Below, piece after piece: positions 41,771 to 51,050 of a stretch of 64,000 nt of DNA. The stretch is from Fimenecus sp964540535 (GTDB lineage Bacteria; Bacillota; Clostridia; Oscillospirales; Acutalibacteraceae). The stretch lies in NCBI GenBank assembly GCA_964540535.1, contig CAZIMO010000002.1:1-64000 (forward strand), given 5' to 3'. The position numbers and the translations under genes are program-made. The notes under the pieces are model-generated. The model was not told the DNA's origin. It worked only from the letters and a program-made list of their open reading frames with translations, and ran no database searches. Positions within the stretch are counted from its first letter, which is position 1, and every line of letters starts with the position of its first letter.

Positions 41771-43783
41771 CTAGTTAATAGAAGAATTATAATTATTTTT
41801 ATAATTAATATATAACCTGTCATAAAATTCATTAATTTTCTCATTATTCCAAGATTTTGAACTTAAAAATAGATTTTCAAATTCCCTTTTGCTGAGTTTT
41901 GATAACTCCATGCAAACAAAAACAAATATTTGCTCAATTATTTTTGTCTGATTAATATTATAGTATGATTTTGAAAAAACATAAAAAGCATCTTTTATAA
42001 AAAGTTCGTCATACTCTTTTTGCGGAATAATTTTATTTAACTTTTTTCCGTAATACTTATTTTCTATGTCGATATTTTTTTCGTTTTCATCTCCAACAAT
42101 ACCAATCATTTTGCTAGCTTGAAGATAGATTATTAATTTTTCTATTTTGTTAATTTGTAAAAAGTTATTCTGGCGTTGAATTATAAAGAAATCGCCATCA
42201 TTTATTTTCAAGAAAGGAACTTGTTCATCATCAATCAATTTATTTGTTATAAATTTAACTAATTTAACAACCTGAGATCTGAATTCCGCCGTAAACTCTT
42301 GTGATTCACTGCAAATATTACGACATATTGCTTCTCTAATTGAATCATCAATAAAATAGTGATTCATGAAATTTGAAAATTCAAACACAGTTTTCCACCA
42401 AGGTTTTAAATATTCTCTGTTTTTATAACTTTTAAGAATTTCCATAGTATTTTCAATTTTTTCAGATAAAAATTTTATTTTACTTTTATCTAAATTATTA
42501 GTATTGAAACTTTTATTAAATGTATAATTATACCACTTAACATAATCAACTAACTCTCCGTACAAACTCTTTTCCAGCTGCTTAACATCAACAATGTCAC
42601 TGCTTTCATTGTAAAAAAATACTTTTATTGAATTATAAATTGTGTTTAAAAGCGAAATCCAATCGCTATCAGAAATATTTAAATGTTTAATAGAATCTAC
42701 AGAAAAAACATAGGATTTTGGAATTAAACCTAGTCTAGAAATTTGGAATAAATCCAAAACATCATCTTTATTGTCTAATGTATCAAATTCTGGATCTATG
42801 ATACTTAAAAAGTTATTTGTATTATGTGTAAATCTTCGAGATAAATATGAGTTTAAAAAATCAGAGAATATAACAGTATGGTGATTATATACATTCATAT
42901 ATAATCCATCTCGTGCATCAATCATATTTTGAAGTGACGGGACAGCTTTACTTGTAAATACCAATGAATAATCGTCTTCGTTTAGATGCATATTTTTAAA
43001 AAGTCTTTGAGTGTCAATTTTTGGAGTTCCAATTCCAGTATAAAATGAATCTCTCATTATGTAATCAAGTTTATCCATATCAAAAATTTTTGAATTCAAT
43101 AGGTTTATTATTAAATTCTTTACCTTAATATCATTATTGTTACATGCTCCGCAATCAATATCGGTATTAATATACTCTATACCAAGAATGCTTCTAATAA
43201 TTAACTCAAAATCGCACTTCAACTCATCTCCGTTTTCTGTTTTTTCCAAATTTTCCAAAATATCACGATAGTTTTCAAGTATTAATATACAAGAGATTTG
43301 TTCATGAATAGCACCAATTTTTCTTCCGTTTTCAACATCTTGATATATTCTTGAATCCTTATTGATTTCGGTATGATCTTTAATTTTTTCTAATAATTCC
43401 TTTCTAACAATTTCAGAATCAAATTCAACCTCTCCAAGATGAGAAAAAGGACAATGCCCAACATCATGTAACAACGCAGCAACGCAAGCATTAAAAGATA
43501 AGTTTTGATTTATTATTTCTTTTGATTTCATTTTGTTACCGTTAGCAAATGTACCATTTTTATTAATGCTCTTTATAGCACGTCTCATCAGTTCTAATAC
43601 ACCTAATGAATGTTCGAATCTTGTATGTCTTGCTCCAGGATATACTTGCTGACATGTCAATTGTCGTACATCCTTTAATCTTTGGAATTCAATGGTATCT
43701 ATTATTAATAAATCAAATTCACTTAAATTAATATATTCATGAACTAAATCTCGGATTATTTTTGTTGTTTTAAAGTAATTCAT
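41771..43783 (-). CDS. SAMHD1-like HD-domain phosphohydrolase
   Basis: The 670-residue protein has the HD metal-binding motif: H58 (RHTRFEHSLGVLELM), H106-D107 (AALLHDVGHCPFSHLGE) and a later aspartate in FDMDKLDYIMRDSFYTGIG (about 235-253). This is the layout of dNTP triphosphohydrolases and related nucleotide hydrolases. The C-terminal 300 residues are unique. The ATG at 43783 follows AGGAGG; the longer frame to 43840 is not used. Third gene of cargo operon 2. Nucleotide depletion or removal of a signal nucleotide are the likely roles (inference). Confidence 0.8.
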   Translation of the reverse strand: MNYFKTTKIIRDLVHEYINLSEFDLLIIDTIEFQRLKDVRQLTCQQVYPGARHTRFEHSLGVLELMRRAIKSINKNGTFANGNKMKSKEIINQNLSFNACVAALLHDVGHCPFSHLGEVEFDSEIVRKELLEKIKDHTEINKDSRIYQDVENGRKIGAIHEQISCILILENYRDILENLEKTENGDELKCDFELIIRSILGIEYINTDIDCGACNNNDIKVKNLIINLLNSKIFDMDKLDYIMRDSFYTGIGTPKIDTQRLFKNMHLNEDDYSLVFTSKAVPSLQNMIDARDGLYMNVYNHHTVIFSDFLNSYLSRRFTHNTNNFLSIIDPEFDTLDNKDDVLDLFQISRLGLIPKSYVFSVDSIKHLNISDSDWISLLNTIYNSIKVFFYNESSDIVDVKQLEKSLYGELVDYVKWYNYTFNKSFNTNNLDKSKIKFLSEKIENTMEILKSYKNREYLKPWWKTVFEFSNFMNHYFIDDSIREAICRNICSESQEFTAEFRSQVVKLVKFITNKLIDDEQVPFLKINDGDFFIIQRQNNFLQINKIEKLIIYLQASKMIGIVGDENEKNIDIENKYYGKKLNKIIPQKEYDELFIKDAFYVFSKSYYNINQTKIIEQIFVFVCMELSKLSKREFENLFLSSKSWNNEKINEFYDRLYINYKNNYNSSIN

Positions 43784-43840
43784 TATAAGCCTCCTATATT
43801 TTGGCAAATTATACATAAATAATATAACATTAACTAACAT

Positions 43841-44569
43841 TTACTTTTTTCGTATATAATCTAATACATCCTTATTCTTTTTTACAATATTTTTACTAGA
43901 ATACATTTTATCTAAAGTTCTCCAATAATATTTTTTTCCTCTATATTGAAATTTGCGTTTATTTTTAAATTCAACTGGATAATTAAGTACTTGAAAATAA
44001 TGAAAATTATATTTTTTTCTGACTTTGTCACCAACAGAATATTTTTCGCTTATTTCATTTCCTATATATTCAATATCAATTTTTCCTTCTATCTTTAAAT
44101 CTCGTCGTAGGTTTTCTGTTATATGTTTTATTTCTTGCTGTTCATTAAAAATTCCATCCGAACAGCGATAATTAGGAAATAGCAAGCAACTCCACCTCCT
44201 ACTTTTAAACAACAGGTATTCACCACTTTCGCTACTGTTCATAATTAAAACTATGTTAAATGGATGCTCTGCATCAGGATCAATATTTGATATTTCGCTA
44301 TATAAATTTTCAACCGAATAAAAATTAACTATGCTATTTATAAACATATAAACACCATACCCAAAAATCCCCACAGCAATAATCCAGACAAAAATTTTAA
44401 AATATAATTTATTAACGTGTTCTAAAGAGCTAAAATCAGAAAGTTTTAATGTTATTGCAAGTGAAATTCCAGATATAATCTCACCGGTCCCACTGTATTT
44501 GGGTCTCTCAATCACTTTTCTCTTTTTTTCTAACAGTAATTTCAACTTATCTTCATCAATATTCAACAT
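43841..44569 (-). CDS. Membrane protein with S-NUDIX-like domain
   Basis: The 242-residue protein has a hydrophobic region at about 25-42, a clear membrane segment at about 58-80, and a C-terminal domain (about 103-242). That domain resembles the SMODS-associated NUDIX domain of CBASS loci: YLLFKSRRWSCLLFPNYR, ITENLRRDLKIEG, YNFHYFQVLNYP and YYWRTLDKMYSSKNIV. The catalytic Nudix box residues are not recognisable, so it may bind rather than hydrolyse a nucleotide. It overlaps the gene upstream by seven bases. Family assignment is by eye and moderate. Confidence 0.5.
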   Translation of the reverse strand: MLNIDEDKLKLLLEKKRKVIERPKYSGTGEIISGISLAITLKLSDFSSLEHVNKLYFKIFVWIIAVGIFGYGVYMFINSIVNFYSVENLYSEISNIDPDAEHPFNIVLIMNSSESGEYLLFKSRRWSCLLFPNYRCSDGIFNEQQEIKHITENLRRDLKIEGKIDIEYIGNEISEKYSVGDKVRKKYNFHYFQVLNYPVEFKNKRKFQYRGKKYYWRTLDKMYSSKNIVKKNKDVLDYIRKK

Positions 44570-45348
44570 ATCTTACCTCTGTTACAACCACAATACCGTT
44601 TATATTTGTAATTATTGTTAACTCTTTCATTATAAGATTCAATTTCTTTTTGTACAAATACTTGACTTATTTCTGCTATTTCTCTTGGTGGAATTTTTTC
44701 AATACAAACAGCATTTTCATAATTAGGATATATTTCTTTTAAGAAATTTTTGTCGCATTTTATCATAATAGTATGATACTTTCTAGAACAAACCTCCCCA
44801 CCAGCCGAATCAAAAAAATATCCTTCCGCCCGTATTAGTCCATCATAATTTGTTTCTAAAAAGCCTATTTTTCCTAAACCATTTTTATGTTCAGCTGTAT
44901 GATTGGTTATATAATAAAAGCCATCATGATAGTCTCTTTCTATAAATTTATGGGCACTGAACCCCACTCCGTTTTTGAAATCTTTAGTAAAATTAAATCC
45001 CTTCATTTTATAATTGCGAATTTTGGAATCATAATTAAAATCTATTATAGATATTGGCCTTTGAGTAAGTTCTGGAATTATTTGCAACCAGCGACCTTCG
45101 TATTTTTTGAAAGGTCGAAAAAATTTAATTTTAGGTAATATATTGTGCAAAATAATAATGCTAAAAATCGTAATTATTGAACTCGCCACGGGCTTCAAAA
45201 ACGAATAATATGAATTATTATTTTCATTTTCTTTCATAATAAGACATATTACAATTACATTAAGAATAGCTGGAATAAAAGTTGAACAAATACTTGAAAT
45301 TAACTCGTTAATTGGAATAATAATTTTTCGCGTATTTAGGCTTTTCAT
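44563..45348 (-). CDS. 2TM protein with beta-rich cytoplasmic domain (Cap15-like)
   Basis: The 261-residue protein has two membrane helices (about 17-37 and 48-70), then a beta-rich domain (about 82-205) with the pattern YEGRWLQII ... INDF-like strands ... NGLGKIGFLETNYDGLIRAEGYFFDSAGG. This layout resembles the 2TM-beta-barrel CBASS effector Cap15 (S-2TMbeta). No cyclic-nucleotide synthase is encoded nearby. First gene of cargo operon 2, with AAGGGTGA before the start. The fold call needs structure prediction. Confidence 0.45.
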   Translation of the reverse strand: MKSLNTRKIIIPINELISSICSTFIPAILNVIVICLIMKENENNNSYYSFLKPVASSIITIFSIIILHNILPKIKFFRPFKKYEGRWLQIIPELTQRPISIIDFNYDSKIRNYKMKGFNFTKDFKNGVGFSAHKFIERDYHDGFYYITNHTAEHKNGLGKIGFLETNYDGLIRAEGYFFDSAGGEVCSRKYHTIMIKCDKNFLKEIYPNYENAVCIEKIPPREIAEISQVFVQKEIESYNERVNNNYKYKRYCGCNRGKIC

Positions 45349-45384
45349 AAATTTATCACCCTTTTGACTATATTTTAAGTTTAA

Positions 45385-45413
45385 AATATATTACAATTAT
45401 TTAAGTATATCAA
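45385..45413 (-). promoter_or_regulatory. Promoter of cargo operon 2
   Basis: TTGATA (45408-45413) and TATATT (45385-45390) with a 17-base spacer, 36 bases before the 2TM gene. Confidence 0.5.
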
Positions 45414-45483
45414 GACAAAACACAGAATTATCGAAAAATCATACAAATAAAAATGATTTTGTTGCAAATTGTCACAAAATAAT

Positions 45484-45551
45484 AAAAAACTCCCCTCTGC
45501 AAAGATTAATTTACGATTGAGTAAACTAACCAAAGCAGAGGGGAGTTTTTG
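45484..45551 (-). terminator. Long bidirectional hairpin terminator of the phage late operon, copy 2
   Basis: A perfect 11-pair stem CTCCCCTCTGC (45490-45500) with GCAGAGGGGAG (45535-45545) encloses a 34-base loop with its own TTTAC/GTAAA stem. A/T runs lie on both sides. Confidence 0.85.
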
Positions 45552-45641
45552 TTTTGTGGTCTGAATTTAAGGCTATTACGGTTTAAATATTATGATGTTA
45601 TCATCTTAATTTCAGGCTGTTATTTATTTTAAATTAGATAA

Positions 45642-45718
45642 TTTATACAAGGTGCATACAAAACGGATTCAGAATGTATACAAGATTTTTCCAAAGTGGA
45701 TACAAAATGAATAAATAA
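45642..45718. repeat. 11-base tandem array (seven degenerate units)
   Basis: Seven consecutive 11-base units fit the consensus TGNATACAARA: TTTATACAAGG, TGCATACAAAA, CGGATTCAGAA, TGTATACAAGA, TTTTTCCAAAG, TGGATACAAAA, TGAATAAATAA. Units 2, 4 and 6 are the best matches. The period is close to one DNA turn, so proteins bound to units would line up on one face. Absent from copy 1 of the block. Confidence 0.55.
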
Positions 45719-45754
45719 TTTTTTTGCAATCAATTGCAAAGCGGTTATTCCGTT

Positions 45755-46165
45755 TCACTCGGAGCGAAGCCTGTTAAAGGATTGTGATGTATCTTCTGCT
45801 GTATCCTGCATTAAGCATTCATCATTATTGATGGTTGTTGATGTGTTAAATGCTTTATTAAATTCGGCTAAAGCACTTTCAATTAACATTCGCAGTTCAA
45901 GGTCAGTAATTGTTATGCCTTTTTCGCTTAACATTTCTGCAGAGCTTTCAAGCGCCTTATTCAGCTTGTCCTCGCCGTGTAAATCCTTGTAAATCTGCTC
46001 AACCGCCTGCACAGTTGTACGCACAATGCTTTTCTTCGTTTTATCGTTTACATATTCGGTGTAAAGCTTCTTTGCCGTTAACCCCAAATATCCTGCAATA
46101 GCGGTCAATACCGTGTAAAGTATCTGACTGCCGTAATCCGTTACAAAGTTTCGTATAATTTCCAT
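45755..46165 (-). CDS. LL-H family phage holin
   Basis: The 136-residue protein has one N-terminal membrane segment (about 13-30, LYTVLTAIAGYLGLTAKKL) and a long charged helical tail, as in phage LL-H-type holins. It would form membrane lesions for lysis timing. It lies 11 bases after the amidase and is the last gene of the late operon. Confidence 0.82.
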   Translation of the reverse strand: MEIIRNFVTDYGSQILYTVLTAIAGYLGLTAKKLYTEYVNDKTKKSIVRTTVQAVEQIYKDLHGEDKLNKALESSAEMLSEKGITITDLELRMLIESALAEFNKAFNTSTTINNDECLMQDTAEDTSQSFNRLRSE

Positions 46166-46176
46166 AGCTTTTTACC

Positions 46177-47028
46177 TCATTTCTTAAATCCGTATTTTAC
46201 GAGCATTGCGAGAGTGAGCGGTCCGATATTGCCGTCGGGTTCGAGTTTGGTGCGGCGCTGAAATTCTTTGATTGATTTGTAAAGATTATCGCCGAAGTAA
46301 TTGCCGAGAGCTTTTTCGTTTGTATATGACGGGAATGTTTTCCGCATAAAGCTTGCGATTTTGCCGATATTTGCGTGGGTGTCGCCCTTCTTGAAATATC
46401 CTCTTGCGGGCAAAAAGCTGTCGGCCTTTGATGTTGTCGCTGTTGTTTGTGTGGTATTCTCCTTTACATTTGATTTTTCTGTGTATGTAATACCGAGAGT
46501 TTTAAGTATGCCCTTTGCGATTGCAATACCCATTGTTTTGCGTTCGGCATCAGTATCTGCAATTGCAATATCTGTCTTGTTGTCAATAAAGGCACACTCT
46601 ACAAGTACTGACGGGCAGGTAATCTGACGGATAAAGCCGAAGTAATCAGCACCGCTTGACATTGTTTTTGTCTTTAGTCCCCTGCTGTTTTGTCCGATTG
46701 TTTTAAGTTCGTCAAGGATATTCTGTGCGAGTGCCTCATCGTTTGTATTGTTCTTTGCGTGATAGACTTCTGCACCGTCACCGCCGCCGGCATTAAAGTG
46801 TATATCAACAGCCAAATCGGGCTTGTATGCGTTACACTCTTTAATACGAGCTGACAAATCTTTACTGATGTCGCTTTCACGGCTGATTTTAACATCTACA
46901 CCGTTGTTTTTAAGAGCTTCGGCACAGGCTTTAGCCACATCAAGAGCCAAGTCCTTTTCTTTCATTCCGTTTGCCACTGCTCCGGGGTCGCTTCCGCCGT
47001 GTCCTACACCTACATAAACTTTTTTCAT
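46177..47028 (-). CDS. Phage endolysin, N-acetylmuramoyl-L-alanine amidase (Amidase_3)
   Basis: The 283-residue lysin has a zinc amidase domain (1-175) with the metal ligands in VGHGGSDPGA, SDISKDLSARI, DIHFNAGGGDG and VECAFIDNKTD. After a Thr/Ser-rich linker (about 180-205) follows a C-terminal peptidoglycan-binding domain (FQRRTKLEPDGNIGPLTLAML). It cuts the bond between muramic acid and the peptide. No signal peptide, so export relies on the holin. Confidence 0.93.
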   Translation of the reverse strand: MKKVYVGVGHGGSDPGAVANGMKEKDLALDVAKACAEALKNNGVDVKISRESDISKDLSARIKECNAYKPDLAVDIHFNAGGGDGAEVYHAKNNTNDEALAQNILDELKTIGQNSRGLKTKTMSSGADYFGFIRQITCPSVLVECAFIDNKTDIAIADTDAERKTMGIAIAKGILKTLGITYTEKSNVKENTTQTTATTSKADSFLPARGYFKKGDTHANIGKIASFMRKTFPSYTNEKALGNYFGDNLYKSIKEFQRRTKLEPDGNIGPLTLAMLVKYGFKK

Positions 47029-47039
47029 AATAATTTCTC

Positions 47040-47303
47040 CTACTTATGATATTCTTCAAGGTCATCAATTCTGTGATTTGCGACCCGTATTTCCTTATCG
47101 TGTACTGCTTCGTTTTGCTCTAATTTGTATACTCTGTCAATAACTTGATTATGCTTATCAACCTTTTTTTCGAGCTGTGTAAGCTTGTAATCAAAGAGTG
47201 CGATTGTTTTACTGTGCTGTGCCTTGGAATTAAGCACGCATACAATAAGGGACACTCCGCCGCCGAGTAAAGCGGCCACGATTGTAGCGATTGCGTCAGA
47301 CAT
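47040..47303 (-). CDS. Small phage membrane protein with coiled coil (hemolysin XhlA-like)
   Basis: The product of about 87 residues has one membrane segment (about 4-24) and then a long heptad-like charged helix (YKLTQLEKKVDKHNQVIDRV). Such proteins lie in lysis cassettes between fibre genes and endolysin and may help lysis. The start at 47303 overlaps the stop of the gene before it; a start two codons upstream is also possible. The longer open frame upstream is not supported. Confidence 0.6.
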   Translation of the reverse strand: MSDAIATIVAALLGGGVSLIVCVLNSKAQHSKTIALFDYKLTQLEKKVDKHNQVIDRVYKLEQNEAVHDKEIRVANHRIDDLEEYHK

Positions 47304-47481
47304 TTTCATCACCACCCTCGACCTTTTTAATTTCAATAAGCGTCTCAAGCTCTGCAAGGTCATCTTCATTGAGTACGCCCTTTTCCAGCCACCCTGCCGC
47401 ATTGAGCCTTATCTGATAATCTTCCATTTTGCCAACGGCAGATTCAAGTCCTTTTTTGACAAAATCACGCAAGTTAAACAT
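47296..47481 (-). CDS. Small phage protein (XkdX-like position)
   Basis: A 61-residue acidic protein with AGGAGG before the ATG. Its start overlaps the stop of the baseplate gene by one base. The pattern AAGWLEKGVLNEDDLAELE recalls XkdX-type small tail-region proteins, but the match is loose. Function unknown. Confidence 0.55.
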   Translation of the reverse strand: MFNLRDFVKKGLESAVGKMEDYQIRLNAAGWLEKGVLNEDDLAELETLIEIKKVEGGDENV

Positions 47482-49034
47482 TACACATTACCTCCTAATG
47501 ATATAATCGCATTAACAAGACTTTCTACAACTTTGTTAATATCCTTGTTGTAGTTACAAGTTATTACCGTATTATCCTTATCAGCAAACAGCGTCATACT
47601 TGGATAAAGAGATTTCACACCTTCAACGGTTCCGTCAGCTGACGGTGTATATTCGATAAATTCCTTGTATTCTTCATAATCAGTGCCGACCGAGCCGATT
47701 TCAATTTGAGCATTTGCGGGCGGTGTTATACTGCCGTACTGCACGATTATGAGATAGAGCTCATTATCAGACATATTCAAATAAAAACTGCCTTTTTTCA
47801 TACCCTTGTAAGCTACAAAATTGTAGTTTGCATCATAGCTGTAAGGGAAATAGCTTGCACCGTCGGTAAATGAAAAATGATAAGTTAAATGAGGTTTAAC
47901 AGGTATGTAATTTACGGTTCTGACGCTTGTTGAATTCGTAGTTTTTTCACCTGTTGATGAATTTATTGCTCCCAGCTCCCACTGACCGTCAAACAAATTC
48001 TTATCGCATATTTTAAGCTTGACTGCTGACGGATTAACATACGGTGTATATTCCGTGGCAACAGTGCCGACTTCAAGCTGTGGCTTAATTGTGTCATTTA
48101 CTGTAGTGCCTGCTGTGATACGGATATTAAATCGGCAATGCAGATTCTCGATAAGTGTAACCAGCACTCCGTTACCTGTATCTGTGACGGAAACAGAATC
48201 ATCTTCCGTAACTTTCCCCTGCAAATATACCGATTTCGACAATCCGCCGCTCAATGTATATGTACCGGCAGGCAACAGAAAAGCTGTTTGCTGATTGATC
48301 GGAGCATAGATTATATCCTCTTCAGCAGTTCCGCTGACTGTAACAGTACCGTCACCGTTATCAGTAAATGTCACTCCGCTGATTGTGGCTGTTTTTGTTG
48401 CGTAAGGGTAAGGAATTAAATTCTTGCTGTGTACTTGCACATTAACCGTATGCTCCACAGGTGACATATCGTCAATAACCAAGGCTGTTCCCTCTACTGT
48501 ACCTTTTAGTGCGTTGGAAACTCTATTTTTGGCATCTGAAACAACATCATTTACTATAGATACAGTTTCTTCAGCAAATGCAATCGCACTGTCGCACTTG
48601 CTCTTGCAGTCAGCAATATCGGCAAGCAAGTTAATCAATATATCTTGGTTTTCATCATCGGATATTATATCTTCAGGATTTGCCGCCGCTTCGACCTCAA
48701 TGGTAAATGATGTAGATGTAAGTTTTTTCGACTCGGAATCAATAATTGAAATGTCACAGCGGACAAAATCATCGAGTTCAAGCATCCAAGATGTTAAAGG
48801 CACTGTAACTGTGCCGTCTTCATTTACTGTACCGACAAAAGATTTAGCTGTTTTATCAGCTCGTTCAGCATTGATTACAACGCTCGAAGTGCTTTCAATA
48901 AAGATAGGTTGTCCCTCGTTCGCAAAAGCGACTTGTAAAAATCTCGAATTGGTGTCATTCTGCTTTGCAACAATCGCTTGAAACAGATTTCTTTTTGCCA
49001 CATCAACTGTGATTTGTTTAATAATTTGTGCCAT
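47481..49034 (-). CDS. Phage baseplate upper protein (BppU N-terminal domain)
   Basis: The 517-residue structural protein has a BppU-like N-terminal domain (about 1-130: ITVDVAKRNLFQAIVAKQNDTNSRFLQVAF, SWMLELDDFVRCDISIID), a short coiled coil (about 150-190) and beta-rich carbohydrate-binding-like regions after 220. It probably links the baseplate to receptor-binding parts. The ATG at 49034 has AGGAGGT; the extra 15 codons upstream are not needed. Confidence 0.75.
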   Translation of the reverse strand: MAQIIKQITVDVAKRNLFQAIVAKQNDTNSRFLQVAFANEGQPIFIESTSSVVINAERADKTAKSFVGTVNEDGTVTVPLTSWMLELDDFVRCDISIIDSESKKLTSTSFTIEVEAAANPEDIISDDENQDILINLLADIADCKSKCDSAIAFAEETVSIVNDVVSDAKNRVSNALKGTVEGTALVIDDMSPVEHTVNVQVHSKNLIPYPYATKTATISGVTFTDNGDGTVTVSGTAEEDIIYAPINQQTAFLLPAGTYTLSGGLSKSVYLQGKVTEDDSVSVTDTGNGVLVTLIENLHCRFNIRITAGTTVNDTIKPQLEVGTVATEYTPYVNPSAVKLKICDKNLFDGQWELGAINSSTGEKTTNSTSVRTVNYIPVKPHLTYHFSFTDGASYFPYSYDANYNFVAYKGMKKGSFYLNMSDNELYLIIVQYGSITPPANAQIEIGSVGTDYEEYKEFIEYTPSADGTVEGVKSLYPSMTLFADKDNTVITCNYNKDINKVVESLVNAIISLGGNV

Positions 49035-49045
49035 TATTTTACCTC

Positions 49046-51040
49046 CTATGATAAAGTAATAGTTTTCCAAGAACTCCACGAAGAGCCTTGATTATCGAAA
49101 TATCGTATGTAAATGCCACTGCAATCGAAAGCGGTATATCTTTGCAACACAAAACCATACGGATTACACATAACTTCCAAATATCCTGCTTTTGCAACAG
49201 GATAACCTATGCTTACACTTGCATTAGCATTGAGATGTTGCGTGTATATACCATTATTGGCTATATCGTCTAAAGTTTCGGTGTTTCCCAATTCTGCAAC
49301 AAATCCCATTACTCTATATCCATTCATCAGAATACTCCCCTCACGCACATCAAGAGCGTCTTGCGGGTCCGGCGTATTTATACCAACCTTTTTAGATCTT
49401 AAAGCGACAAGAGGTCTTCCCTTATTGAGCGTGAGTGTTATTGTATCTGATGATAATTTATCAGATACTCTGATTTGTATACTGTAAGAATAATCCGGGT
49501 CGAACTCAACTGCTCCATTAGGTGCAGACAACTCCAATGTCACAAAATCAAAAGTGGAATTTGTATGAGAAATTGTTAAATCAAGCGGTCGAGAATAGTT
49601 TTCTCCGTTTTTTGCATATCTGAACTTTCCGGACACAAGTGTGTTTTTCTCTGAATCGCCTATGGTAATCGGTGAAATCTTTCCCGAAAAGCTCAACTGT
49701 ACTGTTGCTTCGACTTCATTTTTGCGTCGAATGGAATAATTGTCTATTGATATATCGGAGTAATCAATAACCGTTATGTTTTCAGATATAGCAGTCGAAT
49801 ATCCTCTGCTATCAATCACTTCTACTGTTAAAGCTACCGTCCCAGCAATGCTTATCGCACCATAATCAATGGTAGGATTATCGGCAAAGGTTTTATTTTC
49901 TGAACCGATTGTTACCTTATATGACGCAATTGCCGAACAGTTTTTCGCTATCACAGTGCCAATATTGATTTGCAATGCAGAGTGACCTTTAATATATATT
50001 TGATTATTTTCCGTAATAGCCAGCGTACTGCTGTTGCTATCCTTATGAGTAAATCCCGAAAAATACGGAGCTGATGTATCGGCGGTTGTCTGTATAGTTG
50101 CCGTTTTACTAACCGTACTGCCGATTTGAGTACTGCCGCTGTATGTAGTTAAATAAAAGGTAGCCGTAAAAGATTTTTTGTTTGCCATATGCGTCAGAAT
50201 GGCATTTCTCTGTGCGGTTTGCAGAGTAAAGGTTTTATTATTTGTGCCTATACTGCAAGTTAAACCTGTAATTGTCAGAACTGTTGTACTGCCGTCTTTT
50301 ATAACAAGCGTATGAGTGTAGTCTGCATATACAGTCAAATTCATTGTGAGTACAGGTCTTGCCAAATCCACTGTTAAAGTGCTTACAGAGTTAAGAAGAG
50401 TATTACCCAATGTCTTTATAGTTTTTGCAGAAGATGTTCCCCAAACTTGATTGTATTGCCGTCTTGCTCGCACATTAATAGAATAACTTGTATTCGGCGA
50501 AAGCCCTGTTACGGTCATTATTGCTGTTGTACCTGCGGTAGTAGAAAGGCTTTTCCAAGTAGAGCCATTGTCCAAGCTGTACTCGAACTTATCAGCTTTT
50601 GCACTTGATGTGGCTGTAATGATTACAGAGTTTGCTGTTACATTCGAGGTAGCCACTGATACTGTCGGAGCAGAGCGGTCAATGTTAGTTAAAGTCATTG
50701 TACCGCCGTGTTCCGTTACGGTTGATGTATAAATAGCGGTAGAAAAACCGACCGATACGCTCTTCTTGCCGTCACTGTCGTGAGCGACAGGTATTGTACC
50801 GCCAACACTACCTTTAGTTACAGGGAACTTGTGAGAGCTGTAGGACATTCTGTCCTGTTGATAAACTACTGTATCACCGATTTTTACAATTGTAGGACCG
50901 ACCGAATAATACTCCACCGAACCGCAGAGCGATTCTAATTTCCAAGTGAGCGTAGATGTATTGGCTATAACATTTACTGTTTCAGTAACTGTCAATTGCA
51001 AATATCTGCCGTCATAGGTCTTGCTTTTAAAAGTTGCCAT
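49046..51040 (-). CDS. Phage tail fibre-type protein (DUF859, FnIII, pyocin-knob-like end)
   Basis: The 664-residue protein starts with a DUF859-like region, contains a fibronectin type III domain (about 128-212, APTVSVATSNVTANS to SAKTIKTLG) and further beta-sandwich repeats. It ends in a segment like pyocin-knob domains (LGNTETLDDIANNGIYTQHL, GSSWSSWKTITLS). It likely binds the host surface. Confidence 0.75.
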   Translation of the reverse strand: MATFKSKTYDGRYLQLTVTETVNVIANTSTLTWKLESLCGSVEYYSVGPTIVKIGDTVVYQQDRMSYSSHKFPVTKGSVGGTIPVAHDSDGKKSVSVGFSTAIYTSTVTEHGGTMTLTNIDRSAPTVSVATSNVTANSVIITATSSAKADKFEYSLDNGSTWKSLSTTAGTTAIMTVTGLSPNTSYSINVRARRQYNQVWGTSSAKTIKTLGNTLLNSVSTLTVDLARPVLTMNLTVYADYTHTLVIKDGSTTVLTITGLTCSIGTNNKTFTLQTAQRNAILTHMANKKSFTATFYLTTYSGSTQIGSTVSKTATIQTTADTSAPYFSGFTHKDSNSSTLAITENNQIYIKGHSALQINIGTVIAKNCSAIASYKVTIGSENKTFADNPTIDYGAISIAGTVALTVEVIDSRGYSTAISENITVIDYSDISIDNYSIRRKNEVEATVQLSFSGKISPITIGDSEKNTLVSGKFRYAKNGENYSRPLDLTISHTNSTFDFVTLELSAPNGAVEFDPDYSYSIQIRVSDKLSSDTITLTLNKGRPLVALRSKKVGINTPDPQDALDVREGSILMNGYRVMGFVAELGNTETLDDIANNGIYTQHLNANASVSIGYPVAKAGYLEVMCNPYGFVLQRYTAFDCSGIYIRYFDNQGSSWSSWKTITLS

Positions 51041-51050
51041 ACTCTCACCT

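Larger units (their letters stand above)
45440..45750. repeat. Phage 3'-end block, copy 2
   Basis: This is the full version of the block also found at 41042-41262. It directly follows the holin stop, so it is the natural end of the late operon. It includes the perfect hairpin terminator, an 11-base tandem array and a TTGCAAT-CA-ATTGCAA palindrome (about 45726-45741). Confidence 0.85.

Noticed and set aside
41771..45348. A complete CBASS operon
   Set aside because: No CD-NTase (cGAS-like) gene and no Cap2/Cap3 genes are seen, although two proteins look CBASS-related.
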